Below, in pieces: positions 52,499 to 63,685 of a stretch of 64,000 nucleotides of DNA. The stretch's first letter is position 1, and every line of letters starts with the position of its first letter. Both the position numbers and the translations under genes were made by a program. Origin of the DNA: Pipra filicauda (Eukaryota; Chordata; Aves; Passeriformes; Pipridae). The stretch spans positions 806,001 to 870,000 of the forward strand of contig NW_024104349.1 of NCBI RefSeq assembly GCF_003945595.2. The letters are read 5' to 3'. The notes under the pieces were generated by a model. The model was not told the origin of the DNA and did not search any database. It saw nothing but the letters and a program-made list of their open reading frames with translations.

Positions 52499-52879
52499 TA
52501 GGAGGAGCTGGGGGGGCTCAGCCTGGAGAAAAGGAGGCTCAGGGGGGACCTTCTGGCTCTGCAACTCCCTGACAGGAGGGTGGAGCCTGGTGGGGGTCGG
52601 GATGTGCTCCCAGGGAACAAGCAACAGGACCAGGAAACAGTCTCAAGTTGCACCAGAGGAGGTTTAGGTTGGATATTAGGGAAAAATTCTTCACTGAAAG
52701 GGTGGTCAGGTTTTGGCACAGGCTGCCCAGGGCAGTGGTGGAGTCACCATTCCTGGAGGGATTTAAAAGATGTGTGGATGCGGCACCTGAGGACATGGGT
52801 CAGTGGTGGGCTTGGCAGTGCTGGTTGGACTCCATGATCTTAGAGGTCTTTTCCAACCTTAAAAATTCCATTATTCTAC
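52499..52879 (+). mobile_element. CR1 3' fragment of about 380 bp, sense orientation
   Basis: Runs from gaggagctgggggggctcag through aggtttaggttggatattag to gatcttagaggtcttttcca. It is close to the copy at 41160-41567. Confidence 0.9.
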
Positions 52880-53299
52880 TGCAGTCACGCAGCTCTGATG
52901 CCAAACCTCAAATCTGATGCTGGAAACAGCTTTGCCAGCTCTAACCAGCCATGGGGGTGGCAGTGAGACCCAGACTGTGACCCCAGGGCCGTGCACATGG
53001 GGTCTGACAAAACCCACAGACGTTACACAGTGAGAACTCTGCCAGGAGTAAAAGCACATGGAAACCAGGGACCTGCAGGATGGTGCCAAATATCCCTGGT
53101 GATTTCCATGAAACCACCCACTAAATCCAGGAGCCTTGTTTTGAACAGACCTTTGGTGTGTTTGTTCAGAAGAGTTACATGACTGCAAACGTCCCACTCT
53201 CTTGGAAGTTTACTTTGGCTGTTTCCTCCCTCCAGCAGGAGCCAAAAGGACTTTGGATGCTTTGTGGGACCAGGGTAGCAGTGGATACCTCCCCAGATA

Positions 53300-53352
53300 T
53301 GGTGGAAGGCTGACCTGCTCATGGCAGGGGGGTTGGACTTGGTCCCTTCTAA
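53300..53352 (+). mobile_element. Possible eroded CR1 tail
   Basis: atggtggaaggctgacctgc and catggcaggggggttggact followed by ggtcccttctaac resemble the CR1 3' end but are diverged. Confidence 0.35.
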
Positions 53353-54078
53353 CACCACTTCTCCTCTCAGGTCTGTAGAAAGGGCTCCACACAGGCAGCT
53401 CAAACATGAATTCTGTGAATAGGGATGAAAAGAACCACCTGGAACATCTCCCAGCACCGTGCTCAAGATGCTCAAGTCACCCACAGAACAACCTGATCTA
53501 AAAGAAAGAAAACATTACAGTTCACCAGGCCCAGTGATTTTTCTAACAGGATGTTACCACTGCAATCCCATTTTTCCCCAATACACCCAAATTTGGAAAT
53601 AGGCTTTACTACCTCAAAGTAAATCCTAGTCTCTGATGCAATATTTTTTCCTGAAGAATGTAGAAAAATCACAATGATGTGCCACTACTCTCCTGAGCTT
53701 TCTGCATCATGTCAGTGCAGAAAATTAATTATTACTTAGATTATAACTTGCTGTCCACCAGCAGTTTAAACAAATAAAATGTGTAATTATAGATGAGAAC
53801 TGTGAATAACAAAAGCATTTAAATTGCCAGGTCTTCAGGATATTCACTGCTTGTATTTACCATCCCTGGTTGACACCATGACCACCTTTTTCTTTTTTTG
53901 CATGTGGTAAAACCAGGAGTTGCTTTCTCCAAAATGACCTACAGCAATTGTTAAAATAGTCAAATGAAACACATCTAATGCTAAAATGTAATGTTTTTTA
54001 CTGAAATCTCACTGAATCTTCAATCTACAGATTTCAATAGTAAAACTGTGTTTTTAATGGAGAGTCATTTGCCTTTTT

Positions 54079-54140
54079 AGAATCAAAGAATCGTTTGGGT
54101 TGGAAAAGACCTTTAAGACCATCAAGTCCAACTGATGTAT
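54079..54140 (-). mobile_element. CR1 terminal fragment, reverse orientation (first of two)
   Basis: gaatcaaagaatcgtttggg, then ttggaaaagacctttaagac and catcaagtccaact. Confidence 0.8.
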
Positions 54141-54152
54141 TTTCAGCAATAG

Positions 54153-54332
54153 TCAGGGAATGGTTTGGGTTGGAAGGGACCTTTAAAAGCCATCAAGTCC
54201 AACTCCCTGCATGGGCAGGGACACCTTCCACTATCCCAGGTTGCTCCAAGCCCCGTCCAACCTGGCCTGGAACACTTCCAGGGATGGGGCAGCCACAGCT
54301 TCTCTGGGCAACTACTTCAATAATTTCTTACT
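54153..54332 (-). mobile_element. CR1 3' fragment, reverse orientation (second of two)
   Basis: A second reverse tail (gggaatggtttgggttggaa) starts about 12 bases after the first ends and runs through acttccagggatggggcagc. Confidence 0.88.
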
Positions 54333-54495
54333 GTCCCAGTGTGAAGAGAAATGGGAGGAGGAAACAATGAAAGGACATGCAAAACCAGGGGGAAAAAATT
54401 GAGAACTCTCCAGGCTCAGTTACTATGCTAAAGAGTTAAATTATTTTAACTGATCTTAAAAAAACGTTTCAAAATTTGAGTTTGCTTCGAATACA

Positions 54496-54501
54496 TTTAT
54501 T
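54496..54501 (-). terminator. WDHD1: Alternative WDHD1 poly(A) signal AATAAA
   Basis: TTTATT on the plus strand, about 820 bases past the stop codon. Confidence 0.3.
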
Positions 54502-54617
54502 AGACACAGGGCCCTGTCTCCAGAGCAGGGTAAATGTGACTGACTGCCTTGGGGCTGGCAGGTAAAAATCTGTTTGCTTCAAATACAACACCAACTTAAA
54601 CAAGGAAACTTTCACGT

Positions 54618-54623
54618 TTTATT
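54618..54623 (-). terminator. WDHD1: Candidate WDHD1 poly(A) signal AATAAA
   Basis: TTTATT on the plus strand, about 700 bases past the stop, in taaataaaacgtg on the minus strand. Confidence 0.5.
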
Positions 54624-55029
54624 TAAAAAACAAACGTTACAGAAAATAATAAACACATTTTCAAGTTCTTCTGGACCCTGCTGAGCCATGGACTGGGAAA
54701 GCACATTTGCACAGTCTGGAATGGCTTGGCTTTGCACACCTGACCTTCCTAATTCAGCTTCTGCCCTGGTTTTCTATCCCTGCCTATGTCAAACTGCTCT
54801 CTGCCACTGCCACAGATGTTGAAAATGCAGTTTAATGTGTTGCTGGTGTTCAGCTTTCTTCCCCTCACGCCCATTTCCTTGAGCGTCTTACTCCCAGGCA
54901 GTAGGAATGGTACAGAAGCCGTTCCTTTGCCTCTCTAAAATCACAGGGCAGATTTTTGGACATAGTTTATGCTCCCCAGAATGATTAATCTGAATTTAGC
55001 ACCAAATATTACAAGTGTCAAGGCACACA

Positions 55030-55047
55030 ATGTGTGTGTGTGTGTGT
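55030..55047. repeat. (TG)n microsatellite
   Basis: Nine perfect TG units in the WDHD1 3' UTR. Confidence 0.85.
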
Positions 55048-55315
55048 CACAGCTACACAGCACTGTGGAACTCAGCTTCCAGTGCCTCCAGGGAGCAGGC
55101 CCATTAATAGGAATTTTGCTACCAAGCTTTATAGTAAAAAATTGTGAGAGTAGATTTCAACATTTCCCTCAAGAACTGATTATAAAACACTTTCTAAGAG
55201 ACTATTTGGAGCAAAACCACTCCGTCTGCCAGTGCTCTCTGAGCAAGGCAGCCAGTTCCCTCAGTACAGAGCTACCTGAGCACAGAACACAGACACTGAG
55301 AAGGCACCACATCAT

Positions 55316-55516
55316 TTAGCTCTGCTTGAAGGCAAAAGCTGACAACCTGCCATTTGTGGATTGGTCCAAAGGCTTGGATTTTTTGGATGCGTTTGTGTCC
55401 TCCGATTTTTCCTCCTGGCTCTTTCTCCCTTCATCTTCATCAGCCGTGGGGCGCTTCCGCTTCTTATCTTCTGCTAAACCATTAACTGCCCCTCCTTTTG
55501 CTTTCTCAGTCCACAC
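55316..55516 (-). CDS. WDHD1: WDHD1 last exon: end of HMG box, basic tail and stop
   Basis: Acceptor ttcaaag, then VWTEKAKGGAVNG finishes the HMG box. DKKRKRPTADEDEGRK is a probable nuclear localisation cluster, and the tail ends NGRLSAFAFKQS with TAA at 55318-55316. Confidence 0.97.
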   Translation of the reverse strand: MWTEKAKGGAVNGLAEDKKRKRPTADEDEGRKSQEEKSEDTNASKKSKPLDQSTNGRLSAFAFKQS

Positions 55517-58500
55517 CTTTGAAGAACAGACAACTACAAATTAGGCCACAAAACTCACCACTTTATTTTCTACACCTTATTTCCTGATTTTAAGGCACTG
55601 AAATAATTCCTGTTAAGAGGATTGAGTCAGGACGTATTCCCTCACGTTCCTTTTTAGTAGCAGTGTTCTCCTTCAAAACTGTATTTCATCTGAGCCTGTG
55701 TATGAAATTGAAGCTCTTAATTGTCCTTCTGGACAAATAAGAAAACCCAAAAGGCCCAACAAATCAAGTCAGAACGAATTTACGTCCCAGTGGCTTAAGC
55801 CTGATTATGTCCCTTTAAACTCCTTCCTTTCCCTTTTGTTATTTGTTCATTGATTGTGTTTCTCTCACAAGCCCCACTTTGAAAAAGCTGCTTTCTGATA
55901 CTAATTATTATTCAGTTTATATTTTCATGAAGAACATGTCATAGATCATGGCACCATTCAAAATTGAAATCCATAAAAATGGAGAACAGCAGAATTCAAA
56001 GAAAAAATTCCTGACTGAAAATAACCAAAGAGATTCAGTGGGAGGGAAAAAAATTATCAAAACCACAGAAGTAGAGAACGTTTGCTTACCATCCTTTCCT
56101 CTGATGTCAACATTCTAAATCGACTCATGCCTTCTTTTATTACTTCTGCTTCGTTCAGATCAGGATTATCTGTCAAAATGTTTGCTCTGTTCTCCTCCAG
56201 CCACATCTGGAAACCTGTCCTTGGTCTAAAGCAAGCACACGAAAATTGCCTGGTTAAGAAGGTTATAGGAAAACCATAAAAAAAAAAAAATCCCCCAAAG
56301 CAACATTTCTAAACAGCACCTAATTGGATTTTTTTTTTTTGTTCTCAGAAGACAAGACACCTCTAGTCAGCAGCCTCCTCTCTCCTATTTCAATATTTCA
56401 AAGAACATGCTGACAAGGCAAGACTAAGTCAAGTATTTTTATTAAGATCATGATATATATGGAGATTAACATTCCAGTTTTAGAATGACAAAGCACAATG
56501 GTTCTCTTCCTTTCTGACAGGGTCCCATCAGCCTAAAAATAGAGCACATCCATTAGCATGTTTCTGCTAATCCTTCTCACAATTCTCCCTGCCACTTGTT
56601 GTAGAACATTATCTGTAAAGGTTAATGAAAAGAATGCCAGCCCAAATGAGTAATAATTACCTTCATCTTCCTCAGTTAAATGAAGTCTAAATGAAACATG
56701 ATTATAATAATGCAAGTTTCATGAGGACTGGGATTGTTAGAAAAAACATCTGCTCCAGAGGAACAAGACAGATTAAAGTCTTAGCTAGGAACAGACATGC
56801 TCCTTAAGTGATACAAGTTTTTGTTTGCTTTCTCTTTTTAAAAGCCCACCAAAACAAAGCTTTTACTCCTTCCCACAAAACCCTTAGCTTTTAGACTTTG
56901 AGATTTTGTAGAGGTGTTTAAACTTTAAGTATTTCCTATACTTGGAACTGACACAGCAGCGTGGTTTCATTTATCACTCAAAGGTCATTACAAGCAGTAT
57001 CAAGGCAAAAATCACTGCTTAGAGCCCCAAAATTACATTTTGCACTGCTCACTTATTGTTTGCTCCCACATTTCTGAAGTGGGTCCACAAATGTGATAAC
57101 TTGTGAGCTAACCTTTAATCTTCATGCTATGCTTCTCTGGCCAGTCCAACACCTTCAGAAACAAAACAGGTTTTGGACTTGTAATTCTATGAAAACTGGA
57201 ATATGGTATTGAGATGCAAGTGTCACCTTCTGTTTTCAGTGTTCTCCTGTGCAGTGACTTTGACTTCATGGGACTCATTTCCTGCTTTTCCTTCTCTGTC
57301 TTCCACTGCTTGTCCTTCCCTTTCTTCCACTGCTTTTTCACTAGGGTTGGGTGTAAGTGTACGAGGCTGGAAGAAGGAGGCTGCTGAAGCCTATAGAAAT
57401 TGAGGTTAAAAAAGAAAAGGTAAGAACACCTCACTCTCAAATAACACATACTACTGCAGCCTAACAAACCCCAAGCCCTTCCTAAAGACATAATAATCAC
57501 TTGCATTAATAGAGCATTTAATCCATCCAATTTCAGCACAGCAGAAGTTTATTCACACAATTTAAAATAACAGCTCAAAATTCAGTGCAGAACGTAATTT
57601 CTACAACTGATTTTTTTTTCTGCTGTTTTATGTTCTTTCATAGCTTTTGCACTGTGCTTAAAATGAATTTTGCCATCTAAAGCTGCTTTACTCAGTCAAC
57701 GGGGTTTCATCCTTGATAAAAGCTGGTAAAATTCAATTTATTGTTCTTTGCTCACAGAAACAATGTATAAAAGACTAGAAACACTACCTGCTTCGACTTG
57801 GGTTTGGGAATCAGAGGCTTTATAACTGGAGGGTTCTGCTTGTTCACAGCTCGACTGCCAGACAAAGATGTTTTCTTTGAGTATCTGCTCATAGTGTCTA
57901 AAACATTTGCTGAGGGGACCACTGGGTCCTTTTTGTTAGATGACACCTAGGAAAACAAATAAACAGATGTTTTATTTATTTTCTGTCATGTTCTCCTGCT
58001 CTGTCCCTCCAAGGTATCTGTTACATTGTAAACTTCAGATATGATTTTCAGAGCACAGCAAAACCAGATGCAGAAATTCTTACCTTAAATGGATTCACTC
58101 GTCCTTGGCTGCTTGGTGCACCTAGAACTGCTTAAAAGGAAAGAAAAAGGGGTATAAAAGTGTGTGCATGTGTGTACACACACACATACATAAATCTTTG
58201 AAGCAATGTGCACATTTTGGATGAGTAGAAAGACATTTTAGTAACCCCCTGAAGGTTAAACTATATGTGCTCAGCTATTATTAGTCATCAGAAATGCCAC
58301 ACAGGACCAACAGCTTAAAATACAAACCCGGAGGAAGACCCAGGACTTCCTCCACTCCCAAATCCGTTTCCACTCCTATTATTCTTGCTGGAGGGTTGGC
58401 AGGTTGCTAGAGGTCACATTCTGCCCCTGCCTGCTCACACTCACAGATCAAGGCAGGGTTTATTCACTCTGCCTTGCAAGTGCAACCAATAAACGTGCCT

Positions 58501-61500
58501 GTGATTAGTAAAATAAACCCATTGATCACCATGCTCAGTCTTCCCCTTGTCCCAAAGAATGCCTTCATGGCACAGCCAGGCAGACACTCAGCATTTGGCA
58601 CAGCCAAGTCAGTCAGAACAGTGTTATGGAACATCATTAGGTAATGGAGACAGGAATAGGGAACCTCCTAAAAATGTGAGAACAACAATCAGTGCAACCA
58701 GGACAGGTTGGACAGGGCTTGGAGCAACCTGGGATAGTGGAAGGTGTCCCTGCCTATGGCAGGGGGTTGGAAGGAGATGGTCTTTAAGGTCCCTTCCAAC
58801 CCAAACCATTCCATGGTTCTGTGAAGTTACATTTGTCAACACTGTTATGGACTAACTTGAAGTAGCAGTGGGAGAACAGATGATATGAACAGGAGCAGAT
58901 ATTGTGAAGCATGACAAAATTCTCATCCTGGAATAAATGGAGGTTTACTCACCAGACTTTGGAGTAGTCACCTCTGCTGAAGTGACACCTTTGGAGAAAG
59001 GATTTGGCCCTTTAGAAAAAAAAAAAGAAAGGGGTATATATTGAAGTGCAATAAAATGTGATAGCATAACTGCTTTAAAAACAAAACCCCAAACAGACAA
59101 CTAAGAAAGGGTGAGGTTTGGAGCAATCTGGTCTAGTGGAAGGTGTCCCTGCCCATGGCAGGGGGTTGGAACTGGACGGTCTTTAAGGTCCCCTCCCAAC
59201 CCAAACCATTCTATGATTTTGTGATTCTATAATTATAGTGAAGTAATTCATATTTTGAAGTGTGACTTTTCATTTTTAAACCATACACTTTTACAAAACC
59301 ATCTGTCATCTCTACCTAGATTTAAAGCTGTATATTTATTTCTTAAACCTTAAGCTCATTCTTAAAGTGTGCCAGGCAAACTACTCATCTATCAATTCAA
59401 CTCCTGTGAGATTTGAGCTGAAACCAAAGTAACTGCTCAGAAGGTGACCCAGCCCTTTAGGAATAGAATCAGGCAACAGGAAAAACTCCCCAAGGGTCCC
59501 TGAAATGGTTACTAAGCACAATGCACACACAAGCTGTGACACAGCAGATGACACACACGGAACTTGTTTCTCTGCAGCGACTGCAGGCAGAGCCTGGAAT
59601 ACAGACTTAATTCCTAACTAAGCCTGTAAAAGTTATCCAGATAGCTTCCAGCCTATTCAGAGAATATATTTTTCTTACTCTGTTTATGCACTTCTGGAGT
59701 TTCTTCTGCTTCCTCACAGGCATCAGTTTCCTCAGCATCTTCCACTTCTTGGTCCTGCTGAACATTCCTGACTGGCAGCCGACCCCACTCCGTGGCTGAG
59801 CTGCTGTAACTAAAGGGAAGGAAAGGAAGTGGTCACCACACTCAGAAGGAAAACTGGAACAATAGATAGCAAGCTCACTTACTTAATTTAGGAAAAAAGA
59901 ACAATAACGTTTGGCATTTATGTGCATTATACCTCTGATTAAACTGCGGCGATTAAATTAAATAAAGATTCATTAACCACTGCAGAACTTTGGTGCCAGA
60001 ACAGTTTGCCACAAATATAAATGCAAATTTTAAAGATCTGTAATCTCCATTTAAATATATACTTCCAGTATCACCAATAATACCAGATAACTTGTCTGCA
60101 CCCATGAATTACCATCCAGCTGGCAACATGGATATACAGTTTCAAACTGAAACTTATGCAGCAAGTTTTAACATTTAACCTGATTATTCCCTGAATTCCA
60201 GCGCAGGAGGATGTACATTTCTTGCATTTCCCTCCTAATCTTTGCCAATTACTAAAATCTGTAAATATTAAGAACAACACATGTTTGTGATTAATTTTAA
60301 CCCTCAGAGTGCTTGAAGTTACAGATATGGGATTACAACTTCCACGTAGGATCCAGAAGAACAAGCCAGAGCATTTAGAAATTAGTTTTGACTGCACAGT
60401 TTCACATAGAAGAGTAAGGAAAAGGCTACAGATAAGTTCAGGGACTTATCACTTTCTCTTGCCTAAATAAGTCCCAAACTTCACACATAAAATTGCTATG
60501 GGAAGACATTGCTTCCAACAAAGTGTTATGACATTCTTTTCTGCACTATCAGACTGGTGGTTAACAACTAACTTCGTTATAGCTGTACAGCCAGTGGCCA
60601 AACAAGAACACAGCTCTTCTGTATGGTCTATCTAAAAAATAAGAAATCCCAACCAGCCAAAAAAACCAAACCAAACCAAACCAAACCAAAAACCCAAACA
60701 AACAAACAAACAAACAACAAAACAAAAAACAACCAACCAAAAAAAATCCCCAAACCTACACACAACTTTTGCCTCCTCATGCTTTACAAAGCAGATGCAG
60801 GTAGGAGAGGAAAGGTAGATAGCTCAGATACAGAGGGAAGAATGAAAAGCCAGCCTGTAGTATGTTCCATGAATTTGAAGAGCAGAGATTATTAGTTAGG
60901 GGAGAGTAGGACTAAATAGGATACACTGGGATAGGATACTGAAAAAGGGAGGGCTGGAGAGAGACAGGATTTTAAGGTAGGTGTGAAATGAATCAAGATT
61001 GAGAGACTGAGGCAAAAAAAGAAGGAAAAAAAAGAAACCAGGTGGGAGTCAAATAACCAAAGCAGCACAAGGCAGGGGAAGGTGGGAAGAAAAAAAAAAT
61101 TCCAGTCAGAGCAACTTAGTATTGGGCCTGCTTTGCCTCTGAAGTTGTTGAACACAGACCTACAGGAAGCAAGGAGTGGGGATATTTCCCTCTGCGTTTG
61201 TATCCCGGTGCTAATGAGTCCTCACAAGATATCAACAAGAATACAATTTATAAGCAGAGCAACACAAACTGTTGCTTCATAGCAAACACGCAGCAAACTC
61301 TGGCCCAGAAGAGCGCACCAAAATATCAGAAGAGCAGCCAGAACGTCGCCAGGTTTTTTTAGCCACAGAAATTCGCGTTACCCAGCACTCAAGTGCTTCC
61401 TGAAATCCTCTTCCTCCTCCTCTTCATCTCCCTGTGCTGTTGCCAGCTCAGTGGCTTTCTCCACAGCCAGCTGGCTGAGGCGCTGGGCTAAGTTGATGCG

Positions 61501-63685
61501 GCGGGAGCGGGAGGCGTATTTGATGGCCAGGCTCACCACGTTGGGAGCCATGAGGTCGGCCAGTTCCACACAGCGGAACTCCCGCTCCAGTTTGCAAGAG
61601 AGCTGGAAGAGAAGGAGCCTGGGGAGTCACACGTTTCAGCTACACAGCTCTCTCAAGACCCCAGGAGCAGAGTGTTATCGTCTTGGTGGAGCGAATGAAT
61701 GAAGACGAACTTCCAACAACACGAGAAAAAGCTCTTTTTTTTCCTCCTTCTTCCCCCTACCCTCCCTTCATGCTGATAAGCAATAACAAGATGAACTGCA
61801 GCCTCTTATCATAGTCTGAACTAGCTGGATTGCCAGATTCCCAGTAAGAGGAATCCCATCAACATTTACATCAAATCCCATCTGCCAATAAATCCCTGAA
61901 TCCCAGAATGGTTTGGGTTGGAAGGCACCTTAAAGCTCATCCAGTTCCACCCCCTGCCATGATCAGGGACACCTTCCACTATCCCAGGTTGCTCCAAGCC
62001 CCATCCAGCCTAGCCTTGGACACCTCCAGCCTCAGAGGTAACATCTCAGGGACTCTTTCTGTCACGTGTTTGTACTTACAGCAAACAGCTTCATTAAAAG
62101 TTCTTGCTGCTCCTTCACTGCCTGATTTTTAGCATTTTCATCAAATTCGTAGCCATTTTTGGATAAGTAATCCACGTGGTTGTGAAACACAACAGAACGC
62201 CAGTACTGCTCCTGGAAAAGGGAGAAGGATGTTTGTTGGAATTCAGAGGGGAAAAACCAGCCCATGACGTAATGCCTAACAATTTACAATGTATTTTATC
62301 AATTTATTCTTAAACGTTCCTTTCCTTTGTTAATGAGGGTGAGGGGGAGATAATTCTCTTCAAAGCCAATGCCCAGTGAGGAAAAAATAGACCACACTAA
62401 CAACCACCCATATAAAAACTGATTCAAACAGTTGCCATATATGTTAAATTCCATTTATACTACAGGCTTGCAAGCAGGATGAGACCTACATATTCACCAA
62501 TATGCTACCAGGACAGAGAATTCTAGAATAAGTTGATTATTTTAGCTTATAAATGCTGTCCCACAGCAAACTGGAAGTATTCCAGAATAACTCAGTAAAT
62601 GTGGGAGTTTACCTACAGAAAATACAACTCTGGCTGTTCACAAAATGCTATAATGGCTATTAGACCAGACTAGTTCTGTTCAAAATAATTACAAACTTAT
62701 TCAAACCCACTGTGTTTTCATCAGATGTATTGGAATAATTTGTTTCTATATCTACACATAGTCCCTCAAGCCAAATTAGCAGTTCCTGGCATTCTCCTCC
62801 CATAGACAGACTCTATCAGATAAAGAACAAAAAGACTTAACCAAATGAAGGAGAATTCATTAAAAATGACAGTGTGTTTATTATTGACATTTTTATCTAC
62901 ACTTCTATCAAAGAGAATAAATTTCAAACAGCACTGAACTCTCTCTAAGGCTGAGATTAGATTTTTATGTTCATTTCTATTCTGTGCATTACAGCTGAGC
63001 ACCACGAGTTTGAAATGTTTAAACCAATAAAAATTGAAGAATAAATACAGGTATTTTTCTAGAAATTCTCCACAGGTACATCTTGCTTCAACCAGCCTCT
63101 ACCTTCAGAAAATAAGTCAAGGGGGAAGGCCTATGTGTTCAGAGCAATTATATGAATTTGAATACTTTGTACATCTTTTAAAAAGACATCTTCCAGAAAT
63201 TTTTTTATGCCTAAAATATTAAAAAATAGACATTTTCAAGGGGATCTTGACTGGGATCCCAAATTTGGTATCTCTACCCACTAAAAAAAACCCGAGAGGG
63301 TGAGTAAGACTTCTCTGGTCAGAAACAGATTATGTGTAAATACAACTTTGGATCAGCTCTGGCAGTTTTATCTTGCATCCTTCTGGAAACAGTTGTGAAC
63401 CAAATCACATGAGACAAAACAGTGAACCCAGATAACCTCCTTAGCCATGTGTCTTACTCAGGGTTTGCACTGTCCTCTTTCATAGCAGAGATGATTAATA
63501 GGAATCCTGTATAATCCCTACTACGGGGACACCTGAGAGCACCAGCTGTGGGCTCGACACCATTCCATACCTCCATCTGCCCCTTTTCTGTTGTAACTTG
63601 GCAGTAAGGAAGTTGAAAAGGTAAAATTGCTACAGCAGGCCGTGGCAGCGTGGGAGGGAACCGGGATCCTTTGCAGGGAATACAC
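55316..63685 (-). CDS. WDHD1: WDHD1 (AND-1/Ctf4), 3' part of the gene, ten coding exons
   Basis: WDHD1 is the vertebrate Ctf4: a nuclear replisome trimer that couples the CMG helicase to DNA polymerase alpha (established). Ten minus-strand exons (63571-63685, 62080-62211, 61382-61602, 59679-59809, 58953-59009, 58084-58127, 57788-57946, 57227-57390, 56090-56225, 55316-55516) join in phase and encode roughly the last 450 residues. Seen in order: the end of the SepB helical domain, a run of six Glu, a Ser/Lys/Pro-rich disordered linker, the HMG box (MWLEENR...SEERMVW) and a KKRKR basic cluster, then the C-terminus LSAFAFKQS. The WD40 N-terminal exons lie beyond the right edge. The SepB and HMG parts are well conserved and the linker is divergent. 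No disabling changes were seen. Confidence 0.97.
56090..56225 (-). CDS. WDHD1: WDHD1 exon: HMG box, first part
   Basis: Acceptor ctttag, donor gtaagc. It encodes PRTGFQMWLEENRANILTDN and continues to LTSEERM, the first two helices of the C-terminal HMG box used in DNA binding. Confidence 0.96.
57227..57390 (-). CDS. WDHD1: WDHD1 exon with an internal 24-bp tandem duplication
   Basis: Acceptor ttctatag, donor gtgaca. It encodes ASAASFFQPRTLTPNPSEK, then two similar octapeptides AVEEREGQ and AVEDREGK, then a variable tail ending QENTENR. A different minus-strand frame is open for longer but does not match the family. Confidence 0.93.
57788..57946 (-). CDS. WDHD1: WDHD1 exon: Lys/Ser/Pro-rich linker
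   Basis: Fifty-three codons in phase 0 between tcctag and gtagtg. It encodes VSSNKKDPVVPSANVLDTMS and the conserved end NPPVIKPLIPKPKSKQ. Confidence 0.95.
58084..58127 (-). CDS. WDHD1: WDHD1 micro-exon of 44 bases
   Basis: Acceptor taagcag, donor gtaaga. It encodes LGAPSSQGRVNPFK. The QGRVNPFK sequence is shared with mammals as I recall, which fixes the frame. Confidence 0.93.
58160..58192. repeat. TG/CA dinucleotide tract
   Basis: gtgtgtgcatgtgtgtac followed by acacacacatacata, in a WDHD1 intron. The two halves are complementary and could form a hairpin. Confidence 0.75.
58698..58826 (+). mobile_element. CR1 3' fragment, sense orientation
   Basis: ggcttggagcaacctgggat, ggaaggtgtccctgcctatg and ggtcccttccaacccaaacc, ending attccatggttctgtgaa. 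Confidence 0.9.
58953..59009 (-). CDS. WDHD1: WDHD1 short exon in the linker
   Basis: Acceptor tctaaag, donor gtgagt. It encodes PNPFSKGVTSAEVTTPKS with split codons on both sides. The PNPF and later VNPF motifs recur in this linker. Confidence 0.92.
59112..59240 (+). mobile_element. CR1 3' fragment, sense orientation
   Basis: gtttggagcaatctggtcta through accattctatgattttgtga and ttctataattat keeps two decayed copies of the terminal repeat. Confidence 0.92.
59679..59809 (-). CDS. WDHD1: WDHD1 exon: acidic linker
   Basis: Acceptor cctttag, donor gtaaga. It encodes YSSSATEWGRLPVRNVQQDQ and a Glu/Asp-rich run ending EETPEVHKQ. Phases fit both neighbours. Confidence 0.94.
60651..60749 (+). repeat. 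CCAAA/CAAA simple repeat
   Basis: (ccaaa)n followed by (caaa)n and ccaacc variants, in a WDHD1 intron. Confidence 0.9.
61382..61602 (-). CDS. WDHD1: WDHD1 exon: end of SepB domain and acidic run
   Basis: Acceptor cttccag, donor gtaacg. It encodes LSCKLEREFRCVELADLMAP, IKYASRSRRINLAQRLSQLA and GDEEEEEEDFRKHLSA, then a split Gly codon. Confidence 0.96.
61894..62030 (-). mobile_element. CR1 3' fragment, reverse orientation
   Basis: cccagaatggtttgggttgg and gatcagggacaccttccact followed by cccaggttgctccaagcccc, about 50 bases from a WDHD1 exon. Confidence 0.9.
62080..62211 (-). CDS. WDHD1: WDHD1 exon: SepB helical segment
   Basis: Forty-four codons in phase 0 between ttttccag and gtaagt, encoding EQYWRSVVFHNHVDYLSKNG through QQELLMKLFA. 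Confidence 0.96.
62212..63570 (-). other. WDHD1 intron, unique sequence
   Basis: AT-rich intronic sequence without recognisable repeat or exon. Confidence 0.65.
63571..63685 (-). CDS. WDHD1: WDHD1 exon: SepB-domain segment
   Basis: Acceptor gtgcacag and donor gtatgg. The exon enters in phase 2 and encodes CIPCKGSRFPPTLPRPAVAI and LPFQLPYCQVTTEKGQME, a very conserved part of the Ctf4 SepB domain. This is the most 5' exon of the gene in the window. Confidence 0.96.

Larger units (their letters stand above)
45511..54595. other. Intergenic region between the GCH1 promoter and the WDHD1 3' end
   Basis: It contains CR1 copies near 47698, 50185, 51090, 52499, 53300, 54079 and 54153, an A-rich tract at 46618-46660, and otherwise unique sequence. 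No conserved coding segment was recognised. Confidence 0.65.
54596..55315 (-). other. WDHD1: Probable WDHD1 3' UTR
   Basis: Unique sequence from the TAA stop to the AATAAA at 54623-54618. It contains a short GT/CA microsatellite at 55030-55047. The end is assigned from the signal only. Confidence 0.5.
55517..61381 (-). other. WDHD1 introns in the 3' part
   Basis: Between the listed exons lie unique AT-leaning introns, CR1 copies near 58698 and 59112, a TG/CA-rich tract near 58160 and a CAAA-rich tract at 60651-60749. No other exon was recognised. Confidence 0.65.

Noticed and set aside
57108..57539. A long minus-strand frame over the WDHD1 exon, 143 codons
   Set aside because: It is in a different frame from the spliced protein; the family-matching frame is bounded by the splice sites at 57227 and 57390.
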